Shown here: positions 29,001 to 37,396 of the stretch, piece by piece
Layout: the number at the start of each line of letters is the position of its first letter
Numbering within the stretch: position 1 is the first letter of the stretch
Assembly (NCBI GenBank): GCA_042095055.1
Contig: JBELBZ010000008.1
Location: 1 to 64,000 of the forward strand
Origin: UBA8752 sp042095055
GTDB taxonomy: Bacteria > Bacteroidota > Bacteroidia > Flavobacteriales_D > Sanyastnellaceae
Reading direction: 5' to 3'
Length of the DNA: 64,000 nt
Position numbers and translations under genes: made by a program
Notes under the pieces: model-generated
Told to the model about the DNA's origin: nothing
What the model saw: the letters and a program-made list of their open reading frames with translations, nothing else
Databases searched by the model: none

Positions 29001-29883
29001 GCGCAGTCCACGTCACGCTTTGCACCGGGTTTCCATCCACAAAAGCAGGACTTCCAGCACATACTGGAGTGCTCTGAACACTGTTGAACAGTGGAATCGT
29101 ACTGACCAGCACCTGCAGGGGTTGCAGGTTGAGAGAAACGCAGCCGTTGTTGTCAATGACGGCAAGATTGACAACGTACTCACCAGGCTCAGAAAAGCTG
29201 TGCGTGACATTGGAGGCCGCAGTCAAGGTATCAATGCTACCGTCGTCGAAGTTCCACACCCAATTCTCCAAGTTGAACCCGACTTCTGCCGTGGAGCCAG
29301 CATCTCCAAAAGTGACGGGCTGATTGAGACAAACCCCCACGGACATCGAATCAGGGTTGGACAGCACAGGGTCCAAAATTGAACTCGCTGCAGTGGGCGT
29401 TGCACAAGGCGTGGTGCAGAGGATGTTCGCTTCCCATCCCGGAGACAGCGTATTGCCTGGTCCGTTGTCTTGAAATACAAAAGTGAGACAGCCTGTAGGG
29501 TTGTTTACCGTCGCCGTTACCGGCAAGCCCTGCAATGCATTTCCAGTGTAATTGCCCATGGAGGGAGAGCCTGCATCAGGTCCATCGTAAATGAACAAAT
29601 AGTCACTGTTGTTGGGGTTGGGGTTGGTCTGCAGACCAAAGGCCACAAACTCCACTGAGACGGCATCGCCGGGGTTATCAGGACACAGGGTGTAGGTGAA
29701 ATTCTCGTCCGGATATGGGTTTCCAGTGCCATCGGCACTGTTTCCGGCGTCCACAAATGATCCTGTGCACGTCTCCGCCGTTTCATTGGCCATAATGAAC
29801 ACCTGCGAAACCCCTGAAAAACTGCAAAGCAGCAGCCCGAGAAGCACGAATGCCGGTCCAAAATATCTAAGCATGGTTGTCAT
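26068..29883 (-). CDS. Giant T9SS type B surface protein (CUB, PKD, P-domain, CHU_C)
   Basis: About 1,271 residues. A signal peptide (LLGLLLCSFSGVSQ) is followed by a CUB-like domain (about 30-160), a PKD domain (about 165-265), a proprotein-convertase P-like domain (about 330-480, with LDLTISCPDGT), a second CUB-like domain (about 570-690), a SprB-like repeat (about 760-850), PKD domains (about 1000-1180) and a gliding-motility-associated C-terminal domain (about 1185-1271: FIPNSFTPNNDGFNDIW, then YNRWGQLVFET). That tail is the T9SS type B signal. ATG 29883 gives a good signal peptide; a CAACTTTG box sits 9 nt upstream. A surface adhesin role is inferred. It lies 106 bp downstream of the PKD membrane gene. 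Confidence 0.9.
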   Translation of the reverse strand: MTTMLRYFGPAFVLLGLLLCSFSGVSQVFIMANETAETCTGSFVDAGNSADGTGNPYPDENFTYTLCPDNPGDAVSVEFVAFGLQTNPNPNNSDYLFIYDGPDAGSPSMGNYTGNALQGLPVTATVNNPTGCLTFVFQDNGPGNTLSPGWEANILCTTPCATPTAASSILDPVLSNPDSMSVGVCLNQPVTFGDAGSTAEVGFNLENWVWNFDDGSIDTLTAASNVTHSFSEPGEYVVNLAVIDNNGCVSLNLQPLQVLVSTIPLFNSVQSTPVCAGSPAFVDGNPVQSVTWTALPPQVVAGETYLADGAGFSYSSELNFDFFEDGATLESCDDLLSVTVNMEHSYMGDLDLTISCPDGTTVALMSYPNGGGGCFLGEAVDDGSNTPGTGYDYGWSPNPDIPTNINDNTNWTQTTYTDNAGNAENNNIANPGLYASEGDLCDFVGCPLNGTWTFSVVDNLAIDNGYIFEWGLNLNPALIPGVTTFTPTIGLSADSSYWTGPGIVDQDFDANYCDIVLDNPGFYDYTFTVTNNFNCTFDTTLTIEVVEGPENSITAGPDQVFCGDPVELQGAFVGGGPSPCGSSQGTEVYCYDNNENTTWNYCPDNPGDGTLMNILFYDGQIEGFFDHIQVFDGSDTSAPLLVDLTGDYPETSVTATNPDGCLTVLFTSDGSVSCAASTFYEEVSWCVGCGLDACGFLWNWEPAENLTNPNSSQPIVNDFDGTPTEYVAFVEPIGLDNCATTDTVLVVPGFEYETDYSDPTCLITDGEITITINEPAADGPWDVVLSNVTGILEEVSYGGGLLAFEDMEAGQYTLEVSDQTGCSYTTEFDLADPEPPGITVSEDVVVCIDGLATLTAEADFGGPYAFNWTAYGQPVGQGSSILVGPSGTTVYDVQGVDGAGCVTQPGTVTVGIYDAFTVDIDADDLICLGDEVLLSAINVTGGEGNGYAYEFSYAGVTYAAGAEDQSQFVPPLTGDFCVTVSEACSTPPVTACMEVEVEQPFDLQLAADTTRGCVPQNLVFAHDLPAPLVDSQFWDFGDDGTSASAGPIHTYAEPGVFDVSVTVVTTTGCVNTLIVDNYIQIFTPPSVGFDAGPQPTTAPDTRIDFNSSVSSNVVNWNWSFIPGDAEAVSFEPDPTFTFPMGNGGIYPVTLTVIDTNGCQSAVTREVEIFDFFNVFIPNSFTPNNDGFNDIWAVYGSDIDPDRFELTVYNRWGQLVFETTDLEEGWVGQADDESLPEQWYFAQDGIFAYRVVLYSESTNEKREIKGYLNLSR

Positions 29884-29989
29884 GGTACGTTCGCCAAAGT
29901 TGGAACCAAGAAGCGCAATGAACCGTTGCATTGGGCATGAATCTTCTGCAAAAGAAATCGACGGTGTGAACCGCCACAAAAAAAGGCAT

Positions 29990-31321
29990 TCATTCTACGA
30001 GAACCTCATCGGAAAAGTAGGCGGGTCCGTCGATGTCCTGAATCACCAATGTCCATGAAAAAGCCTGTCCTGAACGGACCATGTCGCCATCTGCAAGGCG
30101 TCCATCCCATGGAGCAGCTTTGCTTGTCATGTACACCACCTCTCCTTGACCATCTTCAATGCGAAACACAAAAGGCTTTTCGATCTGCGCCATTCCCCTG
30201 GGCATGAACGTATCATAACGGCCATCTCCATTGGGACTGAACCGACCTGACCCCCCAATTCCAAAACGGTTACCCACCTCAATCGTATGACTCGCAACAG
30301 ATTGACACCCGTGAGGTGAACTTGCCACAAGTTGCACCACGTGCTCCCCGACCCGCTCCAAATCGAAGACCGCCGTTTTGCCCGCTTGGGTGATTTCACC
30401 GTCCACCACCCAAGTACAGGATGCCGCATTGACACTCGCATTCAACATCGTTACTTGAGGCCTACGCATGCTGGACTGCGGCACTTCCCAAGTGAATTCC
30501 GCCTCGGGATTGGCATGGATGGTGACCAAATTTTCGATGGTCCTGGTGCGAATCAGACCGTCACTGACCCTCGTAACACTCAGGGTGATGTCATAGGTTC
30601 CTGGAGCCCTGAACACATGCTGAGGGCTGGACTCATTGCTGAAGTGTCCATCTCCAAAATTCCACAGCACCCGAACGTTGTCCCTGGGCTTGGCCATGCG
30701 AAATCCAATTTCTGTCCCTACGCATGCATCCTTGATGTCGACACCGAAGGCTGCAAGTTTCTCAACGGGCAAGTCTGCCCACTCTTCTGGCTTTGTAACG
30801 TCTTCCGCAGCGTCCTTGGAAGCGGTTTGGTTTGCAGCGGACGGCTCCACAAGGCCATTGTCAGGTCCGGGGTCCGCAACAACTTCAAGTTGAGGAGCGG
30901 TCACCTCAGCTGGACTTTCCACAACAGACACATCCGCAGGTTCCGCCTGACCGTCGATGTTCCACACCTCGTGGGCCTCAGTGCCTTCCTCATCAAACCA
31001 CTCCAAAGGTTCAATTTCTGAGACATCCCCTTCCATCGCCTCCGTCCTTTCCTCGGTATCCAAGGCTGTCGGCTGGTCCGAAACGGGGTCAGAAAACCAC
31101 AGTGCGCCGCCAATCAAAGCTGCGCCTGCGGCAGGGCCAATCACCCAACGCCATGAGGCCGCCGCAGCACCTCCAGCCGCACCTCCAGCCATGGCAGACT
31201 GCATGGTCAACCAACTGGGAGCCACCATACCAGGCGCTTTTTCCAATGCGGAACGCACACCCTGCTCGAAACCGCCCCCGGCAGCCCCGCGCTTTTTTTC
31301 TTCTTCTCGGTCCTTACTCAC
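29990..31321 (-). CDS. Membrane-anchored PKD/CHU_C protein, candidate anti-sigma factor
   Basis: A 443-residue protein with a charged cytoplasmic N-terminus (about 1-56), one membrane helix (about 57-76), an acidic Pro/Glu linker (about 80-190), a PKD domain (about 195-275, VLWNFGDGHFSNES), a second PKD-like domain (to about 355) and a CHU_C-like ending (FSPNGDGRYDTFMP, then DGQGEVVYMTSK). No cleavable signal peptide is visible, so the C-terminal surface-protein domains would face the periplasm from an inner-membrane anchor. Its start overlaps the stop of the ECF sigma gene by 4 nt, the usual position of an anti-sigma factor. No known anti-sigma domain is recognisable; the role is inferred from topology and context. 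Confidence 0.8.
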   Translation of the reverse strand: MSKDREEEKKRGAAGGGFEQGVRSALEKAPGMVAPSWLTMQSAMAGGAAGGAAAASWRWVIGPAAGAALIGGALWFSDPVSDQPTALDTEERTEAMEGDVSEIEPLEWFDEEGTEAHEVWNIDGQAEPADVSVVESPAEVTAPQLEVVADPGPDNGLVEPSAANQTASKDAAEDVTKPEEWADLPVEKLAAFGVDIKDACVGTEIGFRMAKPRDNVRVLWNFGDGHFSNESSPQHVFRAPGTYDITLSVTRVSDGLIRTRTIENLVTIHANPEAEFTWEVPQSSMRRPQVTMLNASVNAASCTWVVDGEITQAGKTAVFDLERVGEHVVQLVASSPHGCQSVASHTIEVGNRFGIGGSGRFSPNGDGRYDTFMPRGMAQIEKPFVFRIEDGQGEVVYMTSKAAPWDGRLADGDMVRSGQAFSWTLVIQDIDGPAYFSDEVLVE

Positions 31322-31938
31322 TGTTTCCTCAATTTCTCTCGCAACATCTCCCGCAAATTGCGGCGCGCTTTTGCATAGTTTGACTTGGACGTCCCCTCTG
31401 ATATGCCCAACTGCGTGCTGATTTCTCTATGCGCGTAGCCTTCGATCGCGTACAAATTGAACACCGCCCTGTACATGGGTGTCAACTGCTCCATCGCCTC
31501 CATGATGTCCTTGTGGTCCAATGTGGCCCACTCCGGTTCAGATTGCTCCTGCTCCTTTGCCGACAACACATCCAACATCTCCTCGCTCTCTCCCACGAAC
31601 TGCAGTTGTTTGGACGAACGCAATGCATCAATGGCCATATTGACCATAATGCGCCGCATCCAACCCTCAAATGAGCCTCTAAACGTGTATCCACCAACGT
31701 TGCGGAACACCTTGATAAACCCATCCTGCAACACATCCAACGCTTCCTGCTCGCCTGGCAAGTACCGGCGAATGGCCAGCAACATCTTACCCGCAAACGT
31801 TTCGTAGATCAGCCTTTGGCCCTCCGATTCACCAGCTTGAGCGGATTTCACCCAAGCCCGAAGTGTATCGGGGTCCGGAAGGTTGGACGGAGAAATGACG
31901 AATCGTTCCAAGATTGGTTGCCCCGGCATCGGCTTCAT
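31318..31938 (-). CDS. ECF-type RNA polymerase sigma factor
   Basis: A 206-residue sigma-70 family protein. Region 2 spans about 35-105 (RLIYETFAGKMLLAIRRYL; DVLQDGFIKVFRNVGGY; RIMVNMAIDALR). Region 4 spans about 140-200 (MEQLTPMYRAVFNLYAIEG; GISEGTSKSNYAKARRNLRE). It lacks regions 1 and 3, as ECF factors do. It heads a minus-strand run with the PKD membrane protein (4-nt overlap) and the giant T9SS protein, divergent from mnmA. In Bacteroidota some ECF factors (for example SigP of Porphyromonas) control type IX secretion; a similar role here is inferred from neighbours. Confidence 0.93.
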   Translation of the reverse strand: MKPMPGQPILERFVISPSNLPDPDTLRAWVKSAQAGESEGQRLIYETFAGKMLLAIRRYLPGEQEALDVLQDGFIKVFRNVGGYTFRGSFEGWMRRIMVNMAIDALRSSKQLQFVGESEEMLDVLSAKEQEQSEPEWATLDHKDIMEAMEQLTPMYRAVFNLYAIEGYAHREISTQLGISEGTSKSNYAKARRNLREMLREKLRKQ

Positions 31939-32015
31939 TCACAAAAAAGCAAAGCGCTTGCAGGTTTGCGCTCAATATCGAAAGATGTGACCACTCTTCC
32001 GAAGGTGCACCGTTG

Positions 32016-32023
32016 TAGTTTCG
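32016..32023 (+). promoter_or_regulatory. Possible -7 box of mnmA
   Basis: TAGTTTCG differs at one position from TAnnTTTG and ends 4 nt before ATG 32028. The same spacing recurs at other genes in the window. Confidence 0.35.
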
Positions 32024-32027
32024 CACC

Positions 32028-33176
32028 ATGCGCGTTGTAGTAGGCCTATCCGGTGGTGTCGACAGCAGCGTGGCCGCCTTGCAATTGCAACGGGCAGGCC
32101 ACGAGGTGATCGGCATCTTCATGCGCAATTGGGTCGACGATTCGGTGACCTTGGACAACGCCTGTCCGTGGGTAGACGATGCCAACGACGCCCTCTTGGT
32201 CGCTCAACACCTGGGCATTCCTTTCCAAGTGATCGATTTGTCCGACGCCTACCGAGAGCGCATCGTGGACCACATGTTTGCAGAGTATGCCGCGGGACGC
32301 ACGCCCAATCCCGATGTGTTGTGCAACCGAGAAATCAAGTTCGACCTCTTTAGAAAAGCGGCCCACCAACTCGGTGCGGACGCTGTGGCCACGGGACATT
32401 ATTGCCGAAGGGCCACGACCTCAGATGGACAGCACCAGCTGCTGGCAGGACTTGACGCGAACAAGGACCAGAGTTATTTCCTCTGTCAGGTCACGCAAGA
32501 GCAGCTCTCGGACGCCATGTTCCCAGTGGGGGAACTGGAGAAGCCTGAAGTCCGGCGCATTGCCTCAGAGGCTGGACTGCCAACAGCACAGAAAAAGGAC
32601 AGTCAGGGGCTTTGTTTTGTGGGTAAAGTCAAACTGCCCGACTTCCTGCAGCAACAGCTCAAAGTGCAAGAAGGGCCCATTATTGAGGTCCCTGCCTTAG
32701 GCGTCATGGAAGGTCAACACCCATGGGATGGACCCATTTTTGATCTGGGGCATGCCCGAGAAATTGGGACCCACCCAGGGGCGCACTTTTTTACCATCGG
32801 ACAACGGCGTGGACTGCACGTCGGAGGACACGTAGAACCCTTGTTCGTGATCGGCAAAGACATGTCTACCAACGCCTTGTTCGTTGGAGAGTCAGACCGT
32901 CACCCCGGCCTTCACCGCCAGGGGTTGGCCATGACTTCGGCCAACGTCCATTGGATCCGACCTGACCGGGCACCTTCCGATATCATGGACAGCATGCGGG
33001 TCCGGGCGCGTTTCCGCTACCGTCAGCCTCTGCAGGATGCAGCGCTTACCAAGACCGACTTCGGTTATACCCTGATGTTTGACCAACCTCAATCTGGCAT
33101 TGCACCGGGGCAATTCGCCGCATGGCACGATGTGGAGACTGGAGAAGAAGTGCTGGGCAGCGGCGTCATTGCTTGA
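32028..33176 (+). CDS. mnmA: tRNA-specific 2-thiouridylase MnmA
   Basis: A 382-residue enzyme that thiolates the wobble uridine of Lys, Glu and Gln tRNAs. The PP-loop SGGVDSS is at residues 8-14. The first catalytic Cys is Cys99 in VLCNREIKF, and the second lies in DSQGLCFVGK near residue 197. GHYCRRA and LDANKDQSYFL are also family motifs. It is transcribed alone, divergent from the sigma factor gene and convergent with the GT2 gene 24 nt away. Confidence 0.96.
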   Translation: MRVVVGLSGGVDSSVAALQLQRAGHEVIGIFMRNWVDDSVTLDNACPWVDDANDALLVAQHLGIPFQVIDLSDAYRERIVDHMFAEYAAGRTPNPDVLCNREIKFDLFRKAAHQLGADAVATGHYCRRATTSDGQHQLLAGLDANKDQSYFLCQVTQEQLSDAMFPVGELEKPEVRRIASEAGLPTAQKKDSQGLCFVGKVKLPDFLQQQLKVQEGPIIEVPALGVMEGQHPWDGPIFDLGHAREIGTHPGAHFFTIGQRRGLHVGGHVEPLFVIGKDMSTNALFVGESDRHPGLHRQGLAMTSANVHWIRPDRAPSDIMDSMRVRARFRYRQPLQDAALTKTDFGYTLMFDQPQSGIAPGQFAAWHDVETGEEVLGSGVIA

Positions 33177-33199
33177 CCCGATTGCACAGGATGACTGAC

Positions 33200-34183
33200 T
33201 CAGAGGGTCTCCTTGAGCAGGTAGACGTTTCTGCTCGGAGCATTGCGCGTGACCAGCTCACCGACAAAGCCCGCCAGAAACAACTGCAACCCCATCACCA
33301 TACAAGCCAGCGCAATGTGAAAGGCGCTGATGTCTGCAATGTTTCGGGCCGCTACTTCTGAGTAGAGGGCCCACAGTTTGTATCCGCCGATTCCTGCGAA
33401 GAGGGCGAAACCGCCCGCAAACATGAGGGAGCCGAGCACGCCAAACAGGTGCATCGGTTTGTGTCCAAACCGGCCCAAGAATGCGATGGTAAGAAGGTCT
33501 AAGAAGCCGTTGACAAAACGTTCCAAACCAAATTTGGTGGTGCCGTACTTCCGGGCTTGGTGTTGAACAACCTGCTCACCAATGCGAGAAAACCCCGCTT
33601 GCTTGGCCAAGACGGGAATGTAGCGGTGCATTTCACCATTGACTTCAACAGCTTGAACCACCTCTCGCCTGTAGGCTTTGAGCCCACAATTGAAATCGTG
33701 CAGGTGAATCCCACTGACGCGTCGGGTGGCCCAATTGTACAGCTTTGTAGGTACGGTTTTGGTGATGGGATCGTGGCGTTTCTTTTTCCAGCCGCTCACC
33801 AGGTCATATCCCTCCTGTAAGATCCTCCGTTCCAATTCTGGGACTTCTTCTGGACTGTCTTGCAAATCCGCATCCATGGTGATGACCACCTTGCCTTTGA
33901 CCACTTTGAAACCGGTGTGAAGCGCAGCACTCTTTCCTTGGTTTCGGGCAAAACTGAGGCCCACAACCCGATCACCGTATTGCTCCTTGAGGCTGTGCAC
34001 AACCTGCCATGAGCCGTCGGTAGAGCCATCGTCCACAAACACAACCTCATAGGAACGCCCAGCCAAAACACGGTCGATCCATGACATCAGCTCCGGCAAA
34101 CTCTCTTCTTCGTTGAAGAGGGGCACCACTATGCTCAAATCGCATTCGGGACGTGCGGGAGATGTCAGTTGATCGGTGTCCAT
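33200..34183 (-). CDS. Family 2 glycosyltransferase, DPM1/GtrB-like
   Basis: A 327-residue protein. The catalytic N-terminal domain has IVVPLFNEEESLPEL, VDDGSTDGS and the metal-binding DAD in TMDADLQDSPEEVPEL. Two C-terminal membrane helices (about 235-258 and 270-295) place it with polyprenyl-phosphate glycosyltransferases of the GtrB/dolichol-phosphate-mannose synthase group. It would charge a lipid carrier with a sugar on the cytoplasmic face, possibly the donor for GT-C enzymes such as the one at 19421-20941; that link is inference. A TATCTTGC box lies 9 nt upstream of ATG 34183 (minus strand 34193-34200). Confidence 0.9.
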   Translation of the reverse strand: MDTDQLTSPARPECDLSIVVPLFNEEESLPELMSWIDRVLAGRSYEVVFVDDGSTDGSWQVVHSLKEQYGDRVVGLSFARNQGKSAALHTGFKVVKGKVVITMDADLQDSPEEVPELERRILQEGYDLVSGWKKKRHDPITKTVPTKLYNWATRRVSGIHLHDFNCGLKAYRREVVQAVEVNGEMHRYIPVLAKQAGFSRIGEQVVQHQARKYGTTKFGLERFVNGFLDLLTIAFLGRFGHKPMHLFGVLGSLMFAGGFALFAGIGGYKLWALYSEVAARNIADISAFHIALACMVMGLQLFLAGFVGELVTRNAPSRNVYLLKETL

Positions 34184-34204
34184 GGGACTTTCGCAAGATA
34201 AAGC

Positions 34205-34807
34205 TCAGCCGCGGAAGCTGCCATCTTCTGCCAGCCTGCGTTTGAGGATAAGAGAAACGATAGCGGCCAACAATGCCAGCCAGACCAAACTGGTCAGGGC
34301 ATCCGTCAATTGCCCACTCAACGAAAGTGAAGCGCGGGTCGAATCCTCTATCATTTCCACCATTCCCCCCCATTCTTCCGACATGCCCCCAATATTGAAC
34401 GCTTCTAAAGCCTCCTCCGCCTTGCGCAAAACAAGCCCGACATAGGCTTCGACCAAATCAGGCCGCATGACATGGAACAACAGCACCATGAATGCATTGT
34501 ATCCCAACCGCGCCAAAAAACCAGCCAACAGAGACAAACCAAATGCGCGTCCAAAGCCGAGGGCCCCTTCCACTTGGCGGACTGAAAGCAACACCATCAC
34601 CATCACAGAGACCACCACAGTCAGCACAAAAGGGGTGCTCCATTGGCCGAGCAACGCTTCAAAGCGGATCATGTAGGCCAGCAAATACCCCATCAACACC
34701 AAACCCGCTCCCGCCGCAGAGTGCCCGTACAAAAGGGATGGTATGGCCTTGGGGCCCGGTCCTGTTTGCACAGGGCCGGTGTCGCTGTTGTCAATGCTGC
34801 CGTTCAT
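34205..34807 (-). CDS. DUF4199-like membrane protein
   Basis: A 200-residue protein with four probable membrane helices (about 28-48, 55-75, 85-110 and 168-188). A helical loop rich in Glu between helices 3 and 4 carries MSEEWGGMVEMIEDS. The layout and the position just upstream of a GT2 gene match DUF4199, a Bacteroidota family of unknown function. ATG 34807 is the start; a longer frame upstream would run through the SRP RNA gene on the other strand. Confidence 0.75.
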   Translation of the reverse strand: MNGSIDNSDTGPVQTGPGPKAIPSLLYGHSAAGAGLVLMGYLLAYMIRFEALLGQWSTPFVLTVVVSVMVMVLLSVRQVEGALGFGRAFGLSLLAGFLARLGYNAFMVLLFHVMRPDLVEAYVGLVLRKAEEALEAFNIGGMSEEWGGMVEMIEDSTRASLSLSGQLTDALTSLVWLALLAAIVSLILKRRLAEDGSFRG

Positions 34808-34855
34808 CGGCCTCAATATCGACACCGATCGCATACAATGGAACCGCCACTGTCC

Positions 34856-34863
34856 TACCTTTG
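34856..34863 (+). promoter_or_regulatory. -7 promoter box of the SRP RNA gene
   Basis: TACCTTTG is a perfect TAnnTTTG match ending 7 nt before the first paired base of the SRP RNA. Because the RNA 5' end is set by its structure, this box calibrates promoter-to-start spacing in this genome. Confidence 0.65.
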
Positions 34864-34870
34864 TCCACGG

Positions 34871-34968
34871 AGGGCAAGTCTCCCACGGCCAGCTCCCGCT
34901 TAACCCCCCAGGGCCGGAAGGCAGCAAGGGCAGGTGGTCGTAGCGGTGCGATGGGAATCGCTTGCCCT
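34871..34968 (+). ncRNA. ffs: Signal recognition particle RNA (4.5S, small bacterial type)
   Basis: The conserved domain IV apex with a GGAA tetraloop (CAGGGCCGGAAGGCAGCAAG) lies at about 34909-34928. AGGGCAAG (34871-34878) pairs with CTTGCCCT (34961-34968) to close a stem of about 98 nt. Inner pairs TCCCA/TGGGA and CCGCT/AGCGG support the fold. A run of five T (34972-34976) after the stem can terminate transcription. The RNA binds Ffh to target membrane proteins to the translocon. It sits between the divergent DUF4199 gene and the SDR gene that begins 13 nt later. Confidence 0.92.
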
Positions 34969-34980
34969 CTCTTTTTCCCC

Positions 34981-35808
34981 ATGCAAACCGATTTCCACCG
35001 ACAAGCCAAAGTCGTTCTTGTCACCGGTGCCACCACTGGGATTGGCGCATCTATCGCACACGTCCTTGCAACAGCAGGACACCGCGTTTGGGGCACAGGA
35101 CGCCGCGCAAAGACTGCGCCTCCCCTGCCCGGAAAACCCGGGAGCATCGCCCTCGATGTAACCCAACCGGACACCGTAGACGCCGCGATTTCCACCATCA
35201 TCAAGGAGGATGGGCGCCTCGATGCCGTGGTCAACAATGCGGGGATCGGGATGATGGGCGCCATGGGCGACACCACGGAGGAGGAGCTGCTGACCATTTA
35301 CCGGACCAATGTCATTGGCCTGCATACCGTGAGCAAAACAGCCATACCGCATTTGATTGCCGCTCAAGGACACTTGATTCACGTCGGCAGTGTTGCAGGG
35401 GTCGTGGGACTGCCCTTTCGCGGGGTTTACTGTTCTTCCAAAGCCGCCGTCGAATTGATCGCAGAGGCCCAAAGCATGGAGCTCGCCCGTCACGGAGTGC
35501 GGGTCACAGTGCTCAGGCCGGGGGACTTTAAAACCGCCATCAACGCCAACCGGCTCAGGGTGGCCCAACCCAATCACGACCTCAATCCAGGTTTCGAAGC
35601 CGTCTGTGACGCCGTAAATGCAGAGGTCGCACATGCCAAAGACCCTGCAGACATGGGAAAAGCAGTGCTCAAGCTGTTGGGCCAAAAAAAGCCCCCCTTG
35701 TATGTGACCGTTGCCCCTCCGCTACAAAAGCTCGCCATCCGGCTCAAACGCGTCCTTCCCGACCGGATTTTTGAAGCATTGATCGCACGGCGCTATCCCT
35801 TGCGCTGA
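34981..35808 (+). CDS. Short-chain dehydrogenase/reductase
   Basis: A 275-residue classical SDR oxidoreductase. Cofactor motif TGATTGIGASIA is at about 16-27, NNAGIGMMG follows near 85, and the catalytic tetrad Ser and Tyr-x-x-x-Lys lie in HVGSVAGVVGLP and VYCSSKAAVEL. RR after the second strand (GTGRRAK) suggests NADPH preference. The substrate is unknown. ATG 34981 follows directly on the SRP RNA terminator; the upstream extension of the frame is not coding. Confidence 0.88.
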   Translation: MQTDFHRQAKVVLVTGATTGIGASIAHVLATAGHRVWGTGRRAKTAPPLPGKPGSIALDVTQPDTVDAAISTIIKEDGRLDAVVNNAGIGMMGAMGDTTEEELLTIYRTNVIGLHTVSKTAIPHLIAAQGHLIHVGSVAGVVGLPFRGVYCSSKAAVELIAEAQSMELARHGVRVTVLRPGDFKTAINANRLRVAQPNHDLNPGFEAVCDAVNAEVAHAKDPADMGKAVLKLLGQKKPPLYVTVAPPLQKLAIRLKRVLPDRIFEALIARRYPLR

Positions 35809-35829
35809 ATCGCGCATTTTTGCGGGGCC

Positions 35830-37356
35830 ATGTCCAGCTCAGTTTCCCCCCGTCCCATTCAAAAGGTTTTGATCGCCAACCGCGGTGAGATCGCACTGCG
35901 CATCATGCGGACCGTGCGCTCAATGGGACTTCAAAGCGTCGCCGTTTATTCCGATGTCGATGCTGACATGCCCTTTGCCCGCTACGCTGACGAAGCCGTT
36001 CACATTGGACCTGCAACAGCTGCCGAATCGTATTTGATCTCTGAACGCATCATCCAAGCCGCCCAAAAAACAGGGGCAGATGCCATCCATCCCGGATACG
36101 GCTTCTTGAGCGAAAATGCGGCTTTTGCGCAGGCCACTGAAGATGCGGGCCTTGCATTTATCGGCCCCCGCCCCCACAGCATTCAGACCATGGGTGACAA
36201 GCTTTCCGCCAAAGCAGCGGTTTCTGCACAGAATGTCCCGTTGGTCCCCGGTTCAGAAGGCGAAATCACCGACTTGGACGAAGCGGAGCGGCTGGCAGCA
36301 GAAATCGGGTTTCCGGTCATGGTCAAGGCCAGTGCAGGCGGAGGTGGAAAAGGGATGCGCGTGGTTCACGACCCTGCCCAACTTCGCAGCGAGACCCAGC
36401 GTGCCATGAGCGAGGCGACCAGCGCCTTTGGCAACGGTGCCGTCTTCTTGGAACGGTTTGTTACCGAACCCCGCCACATTGAAATTCAGGTCCTCTGTGA
36501 CGCGCACGGCAACGGTGTGCACCTGTTCGAAAGAGAATGCAGCATTCAACGGCGCCACCAAAAGGTCGTCGAGGAAGCCCCCAGTGCCCTGCTTGACGGG
36601 CCCCTTCGTCAGCAGATGGGCCAATGCGCCTTGGATTGTGCCGCCGCATGCGGCTATGTCGGTGCCGGAACCGTGGAATTTTTGGTGGACGCCAACCGGA
36701 ATTTCTATTTCCTCGAGATGAACACCCGCCTCCAAGTGGAACATCCCGTCACAGAAATGATCACCGGGGTGGATTTGGTAGAAGAGCAAATCCGCATAGC
36801 GCGAGGAGAGCCCCTCAGACTCTCCCAAGAAATGCTGAGCATCCAAGGACACGCCATCGAATTGAGGGTTTACGCCGAAGACGTGCCCGCCGGCTTCCTG
36901 CCGTCCACGGGGAAACTCACCGCGCACATCGCGCCTGAAGGTCCCGGGATTCGGGTCGATGCCGGCGTAGAATCCGGAGACGACATTTCCATTTATTACG
37001 ACCCCATGATCGCCAAACTGTGCGCCCATGGTATGGACCGCGCTCAAGCCATTGAAAGGCTGCGAAGGGCCATCGATGAGTACACCATACAAGGGGTAGA
37101 AACCACCCTGGATTTTGGACGCTTTGTCCTCGACCACCCCGCATTCACATCTGGAAAGTTCGATACGGGTTTTGTGTCCACCCACTTCGACACGGCCCGT
37201 TTTGCGGCATACAACGAAGCCCGAAAAGCACCGCTCGACTGGTCCGCCGTCTCCGCGGTATTGGATGCTGAAGAAGCCCAAGCACCAGACCCGCGAACAG
37301 GAACTGGCGCCAAACCGCATTCCAGTTCGGCCTGGCGGGGACGGTTCGCAGACTGA
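35830..37356 (+). CDS. accC: Biotin carboxylase subunit (AccC-type)
   Basis: A 508-residue ATP-grasp enzyme that carboxylates biotin on a carrier protein. The N-terminal motif is KVLIANRGEIALRI. The ATP loop is KASAGGGGKGMRVV, the catalytic region ERECSIQRRHQKVVEEAP and the active-site strand EMNTRLQVEHPVTEM. The biotin-carboxylase C-terminal domain ends near residue 460, followed by an unusual low-complexity tail. No biotinyl domain is fused. It could belong to acetyl-CoA carboxylase or to a propionyl/methylcrotonyl-type carboxylase; no partner subunit is adjacent, so the symbol marks the family. Confidence 0.88.
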   Translation: MSSSVSPRPIQKVLIANRGEIALRIMRTVRSMGLQSVAVYSDVDADMPFARYADEAVHIGPATAAESYLISERIIQAAQKTGADAIHPGYGFLSENAAFAQATEDAGLAFIGPRPHSIQTMGDKLSAKAAVSAQNVPLVPGSEGEITDLDEAERLAAEIGFPVMVKASAGGGGKGMRVVHDPAQLRSETQRAMSEATSAFGNGAVFLERFVTEPRHIEIQVLCDAHGNGVHLFERECSIQRRHQKVVEEAPSALLDGPLRQQMGQCALDCAAACGYVGAGTVEFLVDANRNFYFLEMNTRLQVEHPVTEMITGVDLVEEQIRIARGEPLRLSQEMLSIQGHAIELRVYAEDVPAGFLPSTGKLTAHIAPEGPGIRVDAGVESGDDISIYYDPMIAKLCAHGMDRAQAIERLRRAIDEYTIQGVETTLDFGRFVLDHPAFTSGKFDTGFVSTHFDTARFAAYNEARKAPLDWSAVSAVLDAEEAQAPDPRTGTGAKPHSSSAWRGRFAD

Positions 37357-37396
37357 GCCGGCAACTTTTTTGCGCGTTTTACGTTCAAAAGGCGCA

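Noticed and set aside
34492..34980. Extended N-terminus for the SDR protein
   Set aside because: The extension crosses the SRP RNA gene and its terminator, and SDR homology starts at ATG 34981.
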